From Maylandia zebra (taxonomy: Eukaryota; Chordata; Actinopteri; Cichliformes; Cichlidae): a DNA stretch of 64,000 bases. Below the pieces are notes generated by a model that saw only the letters and a list, made by a program, of their open reading frames with translations, made no database searches and was not told the DNA's origin. A program made the position numbers and the translations under genes. Location of the stretch: NCBI RefSeq assembly GCF_041146795.1, contig NC_135168.1:41601870-41665869 (forward strand), given 5' to 3'. This document shows positions 49,701-56,184 of this stretch, in pieces; within the stretch, counting starts at the first letter, position 1; each line of letters starts with the position of its first letter.

Positions 49701-52700
49701 TATTATAATGTTGAAAGAAATCACAAACTATATTCTCTTTAACTCTGATCTATATGAAGGAATCTATTCTCAACAACATGAATACATAGTTCTCTTTAAA
49801 AGGTCATTTCTGGTCTTCGTCACCTAATATTATTAGCCATTTATAATTGGGGTACTAAAAATCATGCTGGGTTGTTCTCATTAGTGAACACCAACATCTT
49901 TTTCTCCTCCTGTTTCTAAAGCACATAAAGAAAGACTGGATTCAGGTCACGAATTGGGCTCAATTTATTGTGAGAAGCAAGTAGTTTCAGGGGTTCTTGC
50001 CTTATTCAGCCTGCAGATAAGAAGAGATTTTTTAGTAGTATTTTCTCTGCGTGGCTGGGGATTTTCAGCCAAACAGGGTTTTGTTTGCTGATGACTCCCA
50101 TCAGGTGCCATCGCATTTGCCCAGATCACAGCCGAGCGCACATTTCTACATCCAGGCAGGTTGCTTTTGTATGCCAGGAGGAAGCACCAGAGGGCAGGCT
50201 GCATGAAAAGAAAAAGTGAAATCAAGCAGGCTGTTTACAGCCTGGAGCTGCTTGGCAGGATGTTTACAGGGTTTTCAGAGATGACAGGAAGCAGAAGAGA
50301 AGTTTACTGCTAAGGCAATGCAGAAAGTGACTGACAGGCAGAGATGAACTGAGAGGGAAACCAAAGTGATGAAAGGGATTTAGTCTTTACAGCCTGCAGC
50401 TAGAAGAAAAAAGCAGAACTTAAGAGAGGCAGAGATTTCTGGGAAGCAGAAAATTCAACTAGTATGTTTTTTTTAATTTCTAATTTTTTTTAATGTTATT
50501 TAGACACCTTTTTTTTAAACTGACAGGAAACACCGAAGATAAAGGACTCTGGCTAAAACGAGACAGGCAGCATCAGAGATATATTAAAGTTTCTAAACTC
50601 GCTGGAGCAACCCAGTTAGCATGTTTTTTAGTAGAATTTGAGAAATAGAAACTTTTTAAATAATTTGGTCTGCAAATAGTTAAATGATTAATGATGTTAA
50701 ATGATTCCCTCTTATTGTTCTTTCTCTGGAGACTACACAGTTGTTATGACTTACTAACAAAATAGTTGAATTAAGTTTAAAGGGTGACAGTATTGAATTT
50801 TTAAAAAATACCTTTACCTTAAAAAAAACAACAATTTTATCGCACTTCATATTTTTCACCTAGCTGCCCACTCCCCACCTGCAGTAGCTCCACACCCACA
50901 ACCAACAGTCTACAATCATCATATTCAGTGTATACACTGTCCACCCATTCATCCATCATTTTCTGCCACTTGTCTGGGTTCAGCATGGTATGTGATTGCC
51001 CCAGGGCTTTGTCCCTGCAGGACATTTCTGAAACACCTCACCTAGGAGGCATCCTCAGCTTTGATTTCATTCTTTCTGTCACTACCCAGAGATTGTGGCC
51101 ATGGATGGGGGCAGGAGCAAAATGACAGCTCTGCTTTTACTCTGGGCTCTCTTTTTTTTTTTTACCAAAACAGACCAGTAGAGTGTCCCCATCACTGCAG
51201 ATGCCCCTTTCAATCTCCTGGTCCACTCTCCCCTCAGTCATGAGCAAGACCCCAAGATACTCAAATTCCTTCACTTGGGGCAGCAGCTCAGCCCCGACCC
51301 AGTGTGCAGATGTTCCGAAACTTAGAGGTGTTGATTTTCATCCCTGCTGCTTCACACCTGGCTGCAAAAGGCCTACTGGATGCTGGGCGTTGTGCCGAGT
51401 GCACATTTCTGCTTAACAGTTGGTGTTTGAGCAGGACAAACTGTTGTTAGCACAGAGGTTTGCCAAAAAAACATGACTCGGGTTCCGATCTGGTGGTCTA
51501 TTCTTCCCAATCACACCCCTCCAGGTCACACTGTCATCGTCCACCTAAGGACAATGGAGTCCCCAGTAGGGCCATTAAGAAAACGGAGCACATTGAACTG
51601 TCATTAGGTGCACAGACAGAAACTTAGTTCCAATTTTATGATCTCTGTTTTTATTTTGTTCCAATTTTATGTTCACATTTTTATTTTTTGTATCGGTTTT
51701 ATGGAAATAAAAAAAGTGTCTATTTTCCACATTGTATGTGAATTATTATAAATCTTTAAACATGTTCAACAAAGTATTTACACAATGAGCTGCTAATTGT
51801 TTGAACTGCATAAATTCATTCTTAGCTGATTTTTCTTTACATCTATCTAAAATGTAACAAGCAGTATCTCATGTCTTTAACGTCATGCATAATGTTTTGC
51901 CATTTCAAGGTCAGCCGTGTCAAAGAGCTTAAGTGACTTTGATAAACTTAGTTCTTCAGAAGCATGTTTACAGGTCTTAAAGCTTTAGGTATTATAATTT
52001 AGTTAGTAAGAAACCTGACTTCAGCTGCTGTGTAGCTCAGAGTCTGATTTAGTCAGAGAGCTTTATGGTAAAAGAGAGAATTTTTAAGTAATTCTGCTCC
52101 ACTGCCTGTCATAAAAGTCCTACTGAGATGTAAAGGACAGATTTGCATATATATTTTATTTTATTTTATCCCAGTCCTTAATGTCCCTTTCCTGTCTTCC
52201 TGCAGAATAACAAAACACATTTGTGCCATGAATTTCAAAAAGGGAAATGGGATTAGCAACATCAGAAGCATAATTCCTTTAGTGAGGTTTGCTGTCACTG
52301 ATTTGATGATGGCTTAAGACAACCACTCATGAATTTAGCGATTTAATGTAATGTTATTTTCTCCCCACCGTAAACTCGTATTTTCCCACAGGTACCAGCA
52401 GATGTCAGTGCTGCTATGAAAGCCTTTACAGAGCTAAATCCTTAGCAAACCTGTGTTTACAATTCATTTCAATACATTTAAACACTTGAAGTATTTTCTC
52501 TTTCCAAAGCCATGCTGCTACTGGTTTAAAAAAAAACTGATATAAAAATCATGTTACCAGTGAGAGGACCAGACTATTCTGTCCCCCGCAGCTTATTACT
52601 GTCTTCTTAAAGTGTCCTAAAATGCTGACTCTTAAAGGTCATCTGAAAAGAGCCTGTAACTTACAGTGAAGTGTTGAAAATGCTGTCAGGCCTCTTGGCT

Positions 52701-54746
52701 GCAGAAAGTAATAACCCTAGTCCCCTTTTACCATCAGCATCTCAGAAAAAAAAACAGAAAAGGACTTTGCTGCTATGGATGGACAGATGGTTGCATGGAT
52801 GGATGACTGGATCAATATCTCAGTAGATGATATTTTTTACTTCACGGATCACGAATAATTCTTAAGGGAGAGTAAAATACTGATCTGATCTTTGAATTTA
52901 TGAGTTTTGATCAGTGGAGCATTCTTGTGCAGAGGTAACAGCTGTAATTCTTGGTAGTATTAGTTGCTCTTAAAGAAGGAAAGAGAAAATAAGCACATGG
53001 AGCTAACAAGCTGTGGATGCTTATAAGTTGAGAAACTGTAGGAGACATTACTACACAGTAAAAGTCCCTCAATGGCAGTGCATTGGTTTTCTGGAGTTTA
53101 CCCTAAAATCACCAGCACATACAGTTATTTAAAATTCTGATCTTTAAAAAGAAAACAAATATTAGAATTTCAGATACAATTAAGCACCATTAGGAAAACA
53201 GTGAGCCAAATGAGACGGCATTACATTAGACTCTCTTTCCTTTTTCTCCAAATGGCTTCATAACCGCCCAGTTTACAACTATCCAGTTTCTGATGCAGAC
53301 TGTGAAAGTGATCTGAAATGGATCCCAGCACTCAAGAAAAAATATTTCAGAAAAACAAAGCTCAAGCACGAAGCCTAGGTGTAATTAGTATTGCAGTGTT
53401 CATAGTGTTCATCTGCCACTTCATATCACATCTTCTTTTCATATTCAGTTAACACAATGTGTGCGTATGAGCCTGAACCTCAATGTGTCTGATATTTTGC
53501 AGAGCCAGATCTCTGGTTCCCTGCAGCTCATTTCCTTTTTGTCTGTGTGGGTGTTGTACTGACCGTGTGTATTTTTTTTTTTTTTTTACATATATGTGCT
53601 CATTTGTGTATGTTTGTGATTACTTTCTGCTCAGTGTGCATTTTATTTCCTGTGAGCATGACAGGGGAGCACTTTATGTTTGCTGCTGGTTGCTCTTTTG
53701 GTTTGTCTTCTAAAGACTGATTTGTTATGCAACCAAACCTCAGCAGAAGCTCCTTCATGACGTTATGAGTGTGTGAGACCTCGAGGGCAATTCTACCCAC
53801 TGTGGCTGAAAGCTTGAGCCATCCACAGACATGTTTGTGAGTGTGTGCGTGCATGCATTTGAGTAAGCCTATTGTGCATCTACTGTATGTGTTTCACTGA
53901 ATTCTTAGAAATTTCCCATCCCACCAGAAACAATTTCAGCTGGCTCAAAGAGTATTATACAGTAAGTGTGTGTGTGTTTGTGTGTATGTGTGCATTTGAG
54001 GAGGCTTGTGCGTGTGCCTTCAAGCAGCTGCTATGCTGCAAACAGTTTCTGAAGCACGGCTCTGTGTGCCTTTTGCCTGCACTGCTTTCCTGCTTCGGCA
54101 GTAAAATGGATCGCTTTAATGCTGCACACGCGCGCACACAAAAACATCAGGCCAGTAACATGAAGACACAAGAAACATGCAAGCACATACACACATATTA
54201 ACCACTAATAAATCACAATAGTAAAGCCCTTCGTTTCCTCTCGACATGTGTGTGCAACTCCTTTCCCCGCCGCTGCCACACCGACGCTTTTTATTACTCA
54301 CATTTATCACAGGAGCACACTCGCACACACTCTGTTCTGTATCAACTTTATCTCTCCTCTCTATTAGTCGCTTACTCCCTTCATCTCTGTCTTTTTCAGT
54401 CCCCCCCCCCCCCCCTGTGGAGAACATACTGAACAGAACGAGGTCAATAGCAGACAAGAGTAGATGCCGCGGAGAGTGAAGAAAAGAGTTGCACGAGCTG
54501 AAGATGAACAATGAAGTGGACTGAACTTTCACTTCTGATTGTGTGCTAATAGGCTTTCCTGCAACACTATCACTGTCTGCAGCACCCACTTTCTGAGCAA
54601 GCAACTTGTGCAAATTCAAGAACTTAGGAATATAGCCATGGCTCAAGCACATACGTACCTTTGATGAGAGTCCCAGTGACCAGTTTGTGAAGGGTCACAG
54701 CAAACTTGACAAGACCTTGTTTGCAGCGTTTTGCACACCCTGTCAT
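6541..54746 (-). CDS. kcnip1: Kv channel-interacting protein 1 (KChIP1), alternative first exons
   Basis: This is a neuronal calcium-sensor-type EF-hand protein that binds the N-terminus of Kv4 channels and controls their trafficking and inactivation. The shared core is encoded by exons 9774-9898, 8723-8792, 8479-8549, 8257-8364, 8073-8177, 7022-7084 and 6541-6588 (590 bp). It contains [18 protein letters not shown], the degenerate first EF-hand in [11 protein letters not shown], and EF-hands at [24 protein letters not shown] and [13 protein letters not shown]. It ends [24 protein letters not shown] and the CPSGVVNE stretch point to KChIP1, not KChIP2, 3 or 4. Three first exons each end in phase 1 and join the core in frame: 54659-54746 (225 aa), 21620-21677 (215 aa) and 14017-14125 (232 aa). 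All exon lengths and phases close exactly. The intron from the farthest first exon is about 44.8 kb and hosts most of the mobile elements here. Confidence 0.93.
7022..7084 (-). CDS. kcnip1: kcnip1 shared exon 7 (EF-hand 4)
   Basis: The acceptor is ttctgcag-type and the donor GAG|GTACTG. The 63-bp exon encodes [20 protein letters not shown] and E, a complete calcium-binding loop. It is too short for ordinary ORF detection. Confidence 0.94.
7905..8040 (+). repeat. L2/SINE-type 3' tail in kcnip1 intron
   Basis: The phrases CATCTTTTTAAACTTGC, GTGAAGCACTTTGTGAC and AAAGGAGCTATATAAAT are those of a very common teleost interspersed repeat tail. The following TTACTT units look like its variable end. 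It lies between kcnip1 exons 6 and 7. Confidence 0.5.
8073..8177 (-). CDS. kcnip1: kcnip1 shared exon 6
   Basis: The acceptor is tttcacag|GAG and the donor CAG|GTACC. It encodes [20 protein letters not shown] and on to HVDAFFQ, the helix between EF-hands 3 and 4. It is 105 bp in phase 0. Confidence 0.96.
8257..8364 (-). CDS. kcnip1: kcnip1 shared exon 5 (EF-hand 3)
   Basis: The acceptor is catcag|GAC and the donor GAG|GTTTGT. It encodes [12 protein letters not shown] through [12 protein letters not shown], a complete calcium-binding loop. It is 108 bp in phase 0. Confidence 0.96.
8479..8549 (-). CDS. kcnip1: kcnip1 shared exon 4 (EF-hand 2)
   Basis: The acceptor is cctgcag|AT and the donor GAG|GTTTGC. 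It encodes [20 protein letters not shown] and IKFE. The length of 71 bp restores the frame after exon 3. Confidence 0.95.
8635..8717. repeat. (CA)n microsatellite at kcnip1 exon 3 donor
   Basis: About 41 uninterrupted CA units. On the transcribed strand this is a UG repeat that begins six bases after the exon 3 splice donor. Confidence 0.97.
8723..8792 (-). CDS. kcnip1: kcnip1 shared exon 3 (degenerate EF-hand 1)
   Basis: The acceptor is ttccag|GAGTGT and the donor GGAG|GTGAAG. It encodes [20 protein letters not shown] and PHG plus one base. The Cys-Pro in the first EF-hand makes it unable to bind calcium, as in all KChIPs. A long GT repeat starts six bases into the following intron. Confidence 0.95.
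9774..9898 (-). CDS. kcnip1: kcnip1 shared exon 2
   Basis: The acceptor is ccctttag|AC and the donor AAT|GTAAGT. It encodes [19 protein letters not shown] and on to [10 protein letters not shown]; the first D is completed by the G from any of the three first exons. It covers the helix before the first EF-hand. Confidence 0.95.
10249..10334. repeat. (AC)n microsatellite upstream of kcnip1 exon 2
   Basis: Forty-three uninterrupted AC units. In the kcnip1 transcript it is a UG repeat about 350 bases before the exon 2 acceptor. Confidence 0.97.
10904..11518 (+). mobile_element. Decayed Tc1-like transposon remnant
   Basis: It begins with TACACTCACC and ends near GGTGTACCTAATGAAGTGTA, the outer phrases of a common fish Tc1/mariner family. 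Inside, transposase phrases remain, including CGCCTTTGGGATGTGGTGGA (Leu-Trp-Asp-Val-Val) and ATCTCTGAGGAATGTTTCCA. Large internal parts are missing and the frame is broken, so it is inactive. Confidence 0.75.
14017..14125 (-). CDS. kcnip1: kcnip1 alternative first exon with KIS-like membrane segment
   Basis: It encodes 36 residues plus a G before the consensus donor GTGAGT. After [13 protein letters not shown] comes a hydrophobic stretch, [20 protein letters not shown], long enough to cross or enter a membrane. The pattern E.SE.L.T..I then K.LHLLG.I matches the N-terminus of KChIP4a, whose KIS segment suppresses fast Kv4 inactivation and retains the protein in the ER. The ATG is the first in its open frame and has A at -3 and G at +4. 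Phase matches shared exon 2. Expression is not shown by the sequence. Confidence 0.78.
14126..14530 (-). promoter_or_regulatory. kcnip1: Candidate leader/promoter of KIS-like kcnip1 first exon
   Basis: The frame stays open upstream of the ATG, but no other ATG lies in it. From about 14330 the + strand is strongly pyrimidine-rich, so the kcnip1 sense strand is purine-rich. No TATA box is evident. Assignment rests on position before the first exon. Confidence 0.25.
14531..21619. other. kcnip1 intronic sequence between two first exons
   Basis: No coding exon is recognised. A block near 15845-16030 with the phrase AAAGGTATAGTGTGTAAAAT resembles the edge of a common fish repeat, unproven. 16490-16560 and 19340-19700 are purine-rich on the + strand. 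The rest is unremarkable AT-rich intron. Confidence 0.4.
18552..18690. other. Possible conserved non-coding block
   Basis: The block has no repeats and no open frame. It is dense in homeodomain- and POU-type words: CATTTGCATAATCTGAATTA contains an inverted octamer-like site and a TAAT core. Conservation is not testable here, so this is a guess from texture. Confidence 0.22.
21620..21677 (-). CDS. kcnip1: kcnip1 alternative first exon, myristoylated MGAVVG type
   Basis: It encodes 19 residues, [19 protein letters not shown], plus a G before the donor GTGAGG. Gly2 followed by AVVG fits an N-myristoylation signal, as in the canonical KChIP1 N-terminus (MGAVMG..KQRRPSK). The start has A at -3 and G at +4. 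On this strand the DNA upstream (above 21774) is a long purine-rich tract, probably leader or promoter. Confidence 0.9.
21678..22080 (-). promoter_or_regulatory. kcnip1: Polypurine (sense strand) leader/promoter of MGAVVG first exon
   Basis: From 21774 to about 22075 the + strand is almost all C and T (many CTCC and CCCT runs), so the kcnip1 sense strand is a long polypurine tract just before the start codon exon. Such tracts can form triplex or single-stranded structure. A promoter role is inferred from position. Confidence 0.35.
22975..23512 (+). mobile_element. Decayed solo LTR of the same broad family as the 39-kb element
   Basis: It starts ATGGTCCTCGGTCTGTGACC, matching the hairpin start of the two LTRs at 38-43 kb. 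It continues with similar wording (GTTTCACTTTAGTTCTTTGA) and has an AATTAAAGCTG segment near its end where the others carry the TATA/poly(A)-like region. No internal region or second copy is seen, and the terminal TG is mutated. Confidence 0.55.
24428..24456 (+). repeat. Poly(G) run of 29
   Basis: Twenty-nine consecutive G residues. This is exceptionally long for a G homopolymer, capable of G-quadruplex formation, and the length may be affected by sequencing slippage. Confidence 0.9.
25611..25689. repeat. (TA)n(GT)n compound microsatellite
   Basis: A short TA run followed by about 32 GT units, without interruption. Confidence 0.95.
26110..26390. other. Possible conserved non-coding block
   Basis: Non-repetitive sequence with short words such as TATGAATCAATCATGGC and CTTTGGCAATTACTCATCAG, different from the purine-rich DNA on both sides. 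It has no coding signal. The suspicion of constraint is based on texture only. Confidence 0.2.
27640..28010. other. Possible conserved non-coding block with octamer words
   Basis: Non-repetitive and non-coding. It contains ATTATGCAAATGAATTATCC with a perfect ATGCAAAT octamer, plus GTCATATTAATTTAGCTCAA with TAAT cores. It sits deep in kcnip1 intron 1. An enhancer role is speculation. Confidence 0.25.
29225..29425. repeat. Degenerate interspersed repeat (fish SINE/L2-like)
   Basis: AAATGGACTGCATTTATCTAGC and CCAAAGTGCTTTACAGAG are hallmarks of a widespread fish repeat, followed by its usual wording on opposite-end sequence (GGGATCAAACCACCAACCCT). Confidence 0.55.
29690..29960. other. Possible conserved non-coding block
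   Basis: Non-repetitive sequence of mixed composition with words such as CAAATGAATTATGATAAAAG and GTGATCACTGGAGTTAACAT. Stop codons and the lack of splice-bounded frames argue against coding. The label is speculative. Confidence 0.2.
31277..31582 (-). pseudogene. Tc1 transposase fragment
   Basis: A 101-codon open stretch carries the DNA-binding to catalytic-core part: [30 protein letters not shown] and [20 protein letters not shown]. The last contains the first catalytic Asp in LWTD. The reading then breaks. It is a remnant, not a working enzyme. Confidence 0.8.
31636..32591. mobile_element. hAT-like non-autonomous element inserted in the Tc1 remnant
   Basis: The ends are imperfect inverted repeats: TACGGATGGAAATTGATAAG at the left and, read inward from the right, AGGGATGGGAATTAAGAAC. 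It is flanked by ACTAGCAC (31628-31635) and ACTGGCGT (32592-32599), an 8-bp target duplication differing only by transitions. An 8-bp duplication and GGGATGGGAAT ends fit hAT. No transposase is seen inside. Confidence 0.65.
37269..37454 (+). repeat. LINE/SINE-like 3' end with CTATT pentanucleotide tail
   Basis: A T-rich stretch leads to TCAAAATAAAGGACTATTCT and then six to seven CTATT units (37421-37454). Short tandem tails after AATAAAG are typical of non-LTR elements in fish. Confidence 0.5.
38213..38217 (+). repeat. Target-site duplication of outer solo LTR (left copy)
   Basis: AATTG immediately before TGTCACAGTC; the partner AATTG is at 43271-43275, immediately after GACCGTGACA. Confidence 0.8.
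38962..39644 (+). repeat. 5' LTR (683 bp)
   Basis: It starts TGTCATGG and ends CCTTGACA. A perfect 7-bp hairpin (CTGGGCC, loop ATGTG, GGCCCAG) lies at 38972-38990. CATAATAAAAGGCTCG at about 39535-39550 may serve as TATA box and/or poly(A) signal. Short frames inside are not considered coding. Confidence 0.9.
39661..42414 (+). CDS. Element-encoded 917-aa Pro/Ser/Ala-rich repeat protein, unknown function
   Basis: The frame opens 16 bases after the 5' LTR and stops 10 bases before the 3' LTR, so it fills the interior. Residues 1-287 are non-repetitive. Within them are a Trp/Leu-rich start with possible helices, an Arg cluster at about 162-172 ([10 protein letters not shown]) and a charged segment near 215-250. 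Then come five tandem arrays: a 10-aa unit ([10 protein letters not shown]) 11 times, an 11-aa Val/Pro unit 3 times, about 14 units of 13-14 aa ([10 protein letters not shown] type), four SSAAASEP plus four SPGPASEP, and an Arg/Pro unit ([11 protein letters not shown]) 4 times. The end is hydrophobic. By position it could be gag-like, but there is no zinc knuckle or other recognisable capsid motif. It has no pol. A spurious frame kept open by repeats is possible for the C-terminal third. Confidence 0.6.
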   Translation: MDPATQRREVVQTVEALCCQWMQRSGEEDTEELLHPLRVSVTVFPWLWEALPPLISDYLRTILQPRPQEQAPSARAASPPFRCHATSPSPPPPSCGSGVIKVGSLRLGRNLGSLPSMPSYTSRSPSPFRSDFASPASFLARMWSEDEEPAVTAINVVSTAAARRKRRLRRRRTSAQPESGVSPEQSPGPEPLAEAASESVSAVIFGSEEMSPQITARDIAEREQVVLAELEEKLRWKPWLTPDCEQVFRGTRLALGGPRSCQGLPPLTPPASTDRKKRHSCRRRSEPLSVQLAPSQPPSVQLAPSQPPSVQLAPSQPPSVQLAPSQPPSVQLAPSQPPSVQLAPSQPPSVQLALSQPPSVQLAPSQPPSVQLAPSQPPSVQLAPSQPPSVQLAPVPPVAQAPVAPVPPVAQAPVAPVPPVAQAPVAPVAQSPIAVRSAGQLHIQPGVSNLSGSASAPAGSSDELIQDSAAPTPPSTSSAGGSEGPVQPPVSAGGPGEPIQPPVSAGGSEGPVQPHASSAGGPEEPIQPPVSAGGSEGPVQPQASSAGGSEGPVQPPVSAGGSEGPVQQPSSSAGGSGEPHQPHATSAGGPEGPVQPSVSAGGSEGPVQPPVSTGGSEGPVQQPSSSAGGSGEPHQPHATSAGGPEEPVQHHATSAGGPEEPIQPPSATPGPACASSAAASEPSSAAASEPSSAAASEPSSAAASEPSPGPASEPSPGPASEPSPGPASEPSPGPASEPSASSAAASACASSGPVPTGPWPARLTLESRRCLPRGRPPELLRLLRRRRCLPRGRPPELLRRLLRRRRCLPRGRPPELLRLLRRRRCLPRGRPPDQLCHLCHPPGRPPDRVTRELWCLWALGRPPELCFDCGHVLPCFLLFILFPVLVPPSWSPASRPGWVVFCFCFCFSGLGCREPAL
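40523..40846 (+). repeat. 30-bp tandem array (11 units) inside the element ORF
   Basis: The unit CAGTTAGCTCCCTCGCAGCC plus ten more bases repeats with almost no change; one unit has two substitutions. It is followed by three 33-bp units to about 40938. Confidence 0.95.
41087..41660 (+). repeat. 39/42-bp tandem array inside the element ORF
   Basis: About 14 units built on GCTGGAGGGTCCGAGGGGCC, alternating 39 and 42 bp, all multiples of three. Higher-order blocks are repeated within the array. Confidence 0.9.
41685..41880 (+). repeat. 24-bp tandem array inside the element ORF
   Basis: Four units of GCCTCAGAGCCTTCGTCAGC type followed by four of GCCTCAGAGCCTTCGCCTGG type. Confidence 0.95.
41955..42165 (+). 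repeat. 54-57-bp GC-rich tandem array inside the element ORF
   Basis: Four copies of a unit containing CTTCCGCGCGGCCGGCC and CTGAACTGCTCCGTC. It is a strongly CpG-rich island in an AT-rich intron. Confidence 0.9.
42413..42424 (+). other. Polypurine tract (plus-strand primer site)
   Basis: AGGGGGGGGTGG directly abuts the TGTCATGG start of the 3' LTR, as expected for plus-strand DNA priming. The stop codon of the 917-codon frame overlaps its first bases. Confidence 0.75.
42425..43107 (+). repeat. 3' LTR (683 bp)
   Basis: Equal in length to the 5' LTR (offset exactly 3,463) and identical on reading through both copies. It is followed by the AGATT target duplication. Confidence 0.9.
44160..44480 (+). 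pseudogene. Tc1-like transposase C-terminal fragment
   Basis: An open stretch without its own ATG carries [19 protein letters not shown] and [17 protein letters not shown], the second catalytic Asp and the catalytic Glu region of Tc1/mariner transposases. The upstream half and terminal repeats are not recognised. It is an old fragment. Confidence 0.75.
46657..46750. repeat. (TA)n(GT)n(TA)n compound microsatellite
   Basis: About 35 TA units, nine GT units, then a short TA run. It directly adjoins a LINE fragment. Confidence 0.95.
46754..46968 (-). mobile_element. Non-LTR retrotransposon ORF fragment (C-terminal)
   Basis: The - strand reads [20 protein letters not shown] and then [15 protein letters not shown] and LKLPGLW, a C-terminal segment often seen in fish LINE polyproteins. 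It is flanked on both sides by TA repeats. It is only a fragment, and the family is not assigned. Confidence 0.65.
46978..47112 (+). repeat. L2-like LINE 3' end
   Basis: TATGCATGTGACAAATAAAG followed by AACCTTGAACC is the usual 3' end of fish L2-type elements. A C-run of 17 (46998-47014) lies inside. Confidence 0.6.
48440..48620. other. Possible conserved non-coding block
   Basis: Non-repetitive, with words such as GGTGTTAATTGTATGCAGCT, GGGGATTGATTACAGCG and AATTATTATGCATTATATT (TAAT, PBX-like TGATTGA-type and POU-like cores). Non-coding. Speculative. Confidence 0.22.
50937..51415 (-). mobile_element. LINE reverse-transcriptase fragment
   Basis: Read on the - strand, a broken frame contains [20 protein letters not shown] and then EIERGI, a phrase found after the RT catalytic region of common fish LINEs (..KEFKYLGV..). 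Stops and indels show it is dead. Confidence 0.75.
54659..54746 (-). CDS. kcnip1: kcnip1 alternative first exon, MTGCAKRC type
   Basis: It encodes 29 residues beginning [16 protein letters not shown] and ending TGTLIK, plus a G before GTACGT. It resembles the known KChIP1 variant N-terminus that starts MSGCSKRC and ends ITGTLSK. The ATG has A at -3 and is the only ATG in this frame near the motif. It combines a Cys/Arg/Lys-rich head with an amphipathic stretch, which suggests peripheral membrane attachment or palmitoylation (inference). Confidence 0.88.
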
Positions 54747-55560
54747 CCTGACAGCGACCCGGGATGCAGCAGGCTGAGCAGGGCCAGAGCAGGACAGGGT
54801 TTCCAGGTCCAAGTCAGCACCACCAGTAGCAGCACTCTCAGATCAATACAACTTCTTCTTAGTATATGTATCCAACACCGGCAAAAGGAGCAGAAGATAG
54901 AGGCTTACTACGTCGCCTTTCGTCTTCCTAAGCTGGAGGGGAAAGGAGGAATGGTGATCTCCCTCTGTTTTTCTCTGCTTTCCCTCCCCCGCTCTTTCTT
55001 TGCCTTCTCCAGCTCACCTCTGTGCGTGTCCAAATTAGTGAGATGTGCATATAGTGAGAGTGAGAAAGAGAGAGAAGAGAGGAAGAGAGAGAGAGAAAGA
55101 AGGTGTGTTGAGGAAGTAAAATTTGGTGTCCGAGTAAGACAACTACAGCTTATTAGAGATTCTCTTACATTCCAAGTTTCCATGAAACTTCCTTCTGCGG
55201 ACAGCCTGTGGGGTTGCAGTAATGAAGCAGTCTCATGAACTCTTCGTTGCTTTTTCTGTCCTTCTTCTTCCTCTTTCTTTTCCTCCTCTTTATCAAATGC
55301 GTTCCCCTTTAAGTGGGGAAGCAGCAATACACTTTCAGCACCGGTGACAATGGACAGCTCCCCACCACGCAGACCAAACACACTAAGCTTGTTCTGCTTC
55401 TTTCTGTAGGCAAACACACGCGCACACACACACATGCTAACATGCACACACACTCCTCCTTCAACCCCTCCCACAACCCTCAGAACACATGAAGGCACTT
55501 GGTCTTCGTCCGCTGATGAAATGAGCTTTGTCTGCAAACACCAGATTCAGCATTTATAAA
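54747..55560 (-). promoter_or_regulatory. kcnip1: Candidate leader/promoter of MTGCAKRC kcnip1 first exon
   Basis: This lies just upstream of the outermost kcnip1 first exon found. It includes GAGA-rich (55055-55101) and CTTC-rich (55255-55290) simple tracts. No core promoter motif stands out. The assignment is positional. Confidence 0.25.
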
Positions 55561-55784
55561 TATTATCACCAAAATTAGAAATAGAAAAACTCTGTGATTT
55601 TAAAAGGTATTCAACTTGACTGTGTTTAACATTTATTTATTTATTTATCTTTTGTCTTTTATATTTTATTATTATTATTTTTGCTTTTACTCATTACGTG
55701 TAAATTTAAGTGGATTTCACATTTAAAAACCAAATAAACAACTTAATATAGAGTCAATCTCTGCCTGTCAGCTGCCATGGAGCT

Positions 55785-55990
55785 GTCACAGGTCAACGTT
55801 CATCCAATCCAGTCTATGCTTTTTCTTGAAGCCCATCCCAGCTGAAATGGGTTGAGAGAAATGATGCACAGTAGACGCAGAGAGACAGTAAACCATTCAC
55901 ATCTACACCTTCAGCCCATTTAGAATCAAAATTAACTTCTGTGAATGTCTCCGGAGTGGAGGAGGAAACAGAAGTATCTGGCAAAAAGTC
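55785..55990. repeat. Degenerate interspersed repeat
   Basis: GCCCATCCCAGCTG, CAGTAAACCATTCACATCTAC and GGAGGAGGAAACAGAAGTATC follow the wording of a widespread fish repeat (cf. the copy at 59.6 kb). Confidence 0.5.
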
Positions 55991-56087
55991 AAAAAAATGA
56001 TGTCCTACTCTGACCTGCCTAAAAAGTGGTAACGTCAGTATCTAAAAATACTCTGCAAATAAAATTCCTGAATTTAAAAACAAAACA

Positions 56088-56089
56088 TA

Positions 56090-56180
<91 letters not shown>
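56088..56180. repeat. (GT)n(AT)n compound microsatellite
   Basis: Seven GT units then about 39 AT units, uninterrupted. Confidence 0.95.

Positions 56181-56184
<4 letters not shown>

Larger units (their letters stand above)
43276..54658. other. kcnip1 intron 1, right part
   Basis: No exon is recognised. Listed separately are a Tc1 fragment, LINE fragments, AT repeats and a possible conserved block. A C-run of 15 lies at 54401-54415. The remainder is ordinary AT-rich intron. Confidence 0.4.

Noticed and set aside
6589..54658. Nested kcnmb1 (as in the mammalian KCNIP1 intron), gabrp or ranbp17 exons
   Set aside because: No frame with their conserved motifs was recognised on either strand.
54747..54812. 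Upstream extension of the MTGCAKRC reading frame
   Set aside because: The extension has no ATG (its first codon is TTG), and MTGC matches the known variant N-terminus.
54908..55537. 209-codon - strand frame upstream of kcnip1 first exon
   Set aside because: It is simple-sequence (Glu/Lys and Ser/Leu-rich) and has no recognisable family; more likely leader or promoter DNA.
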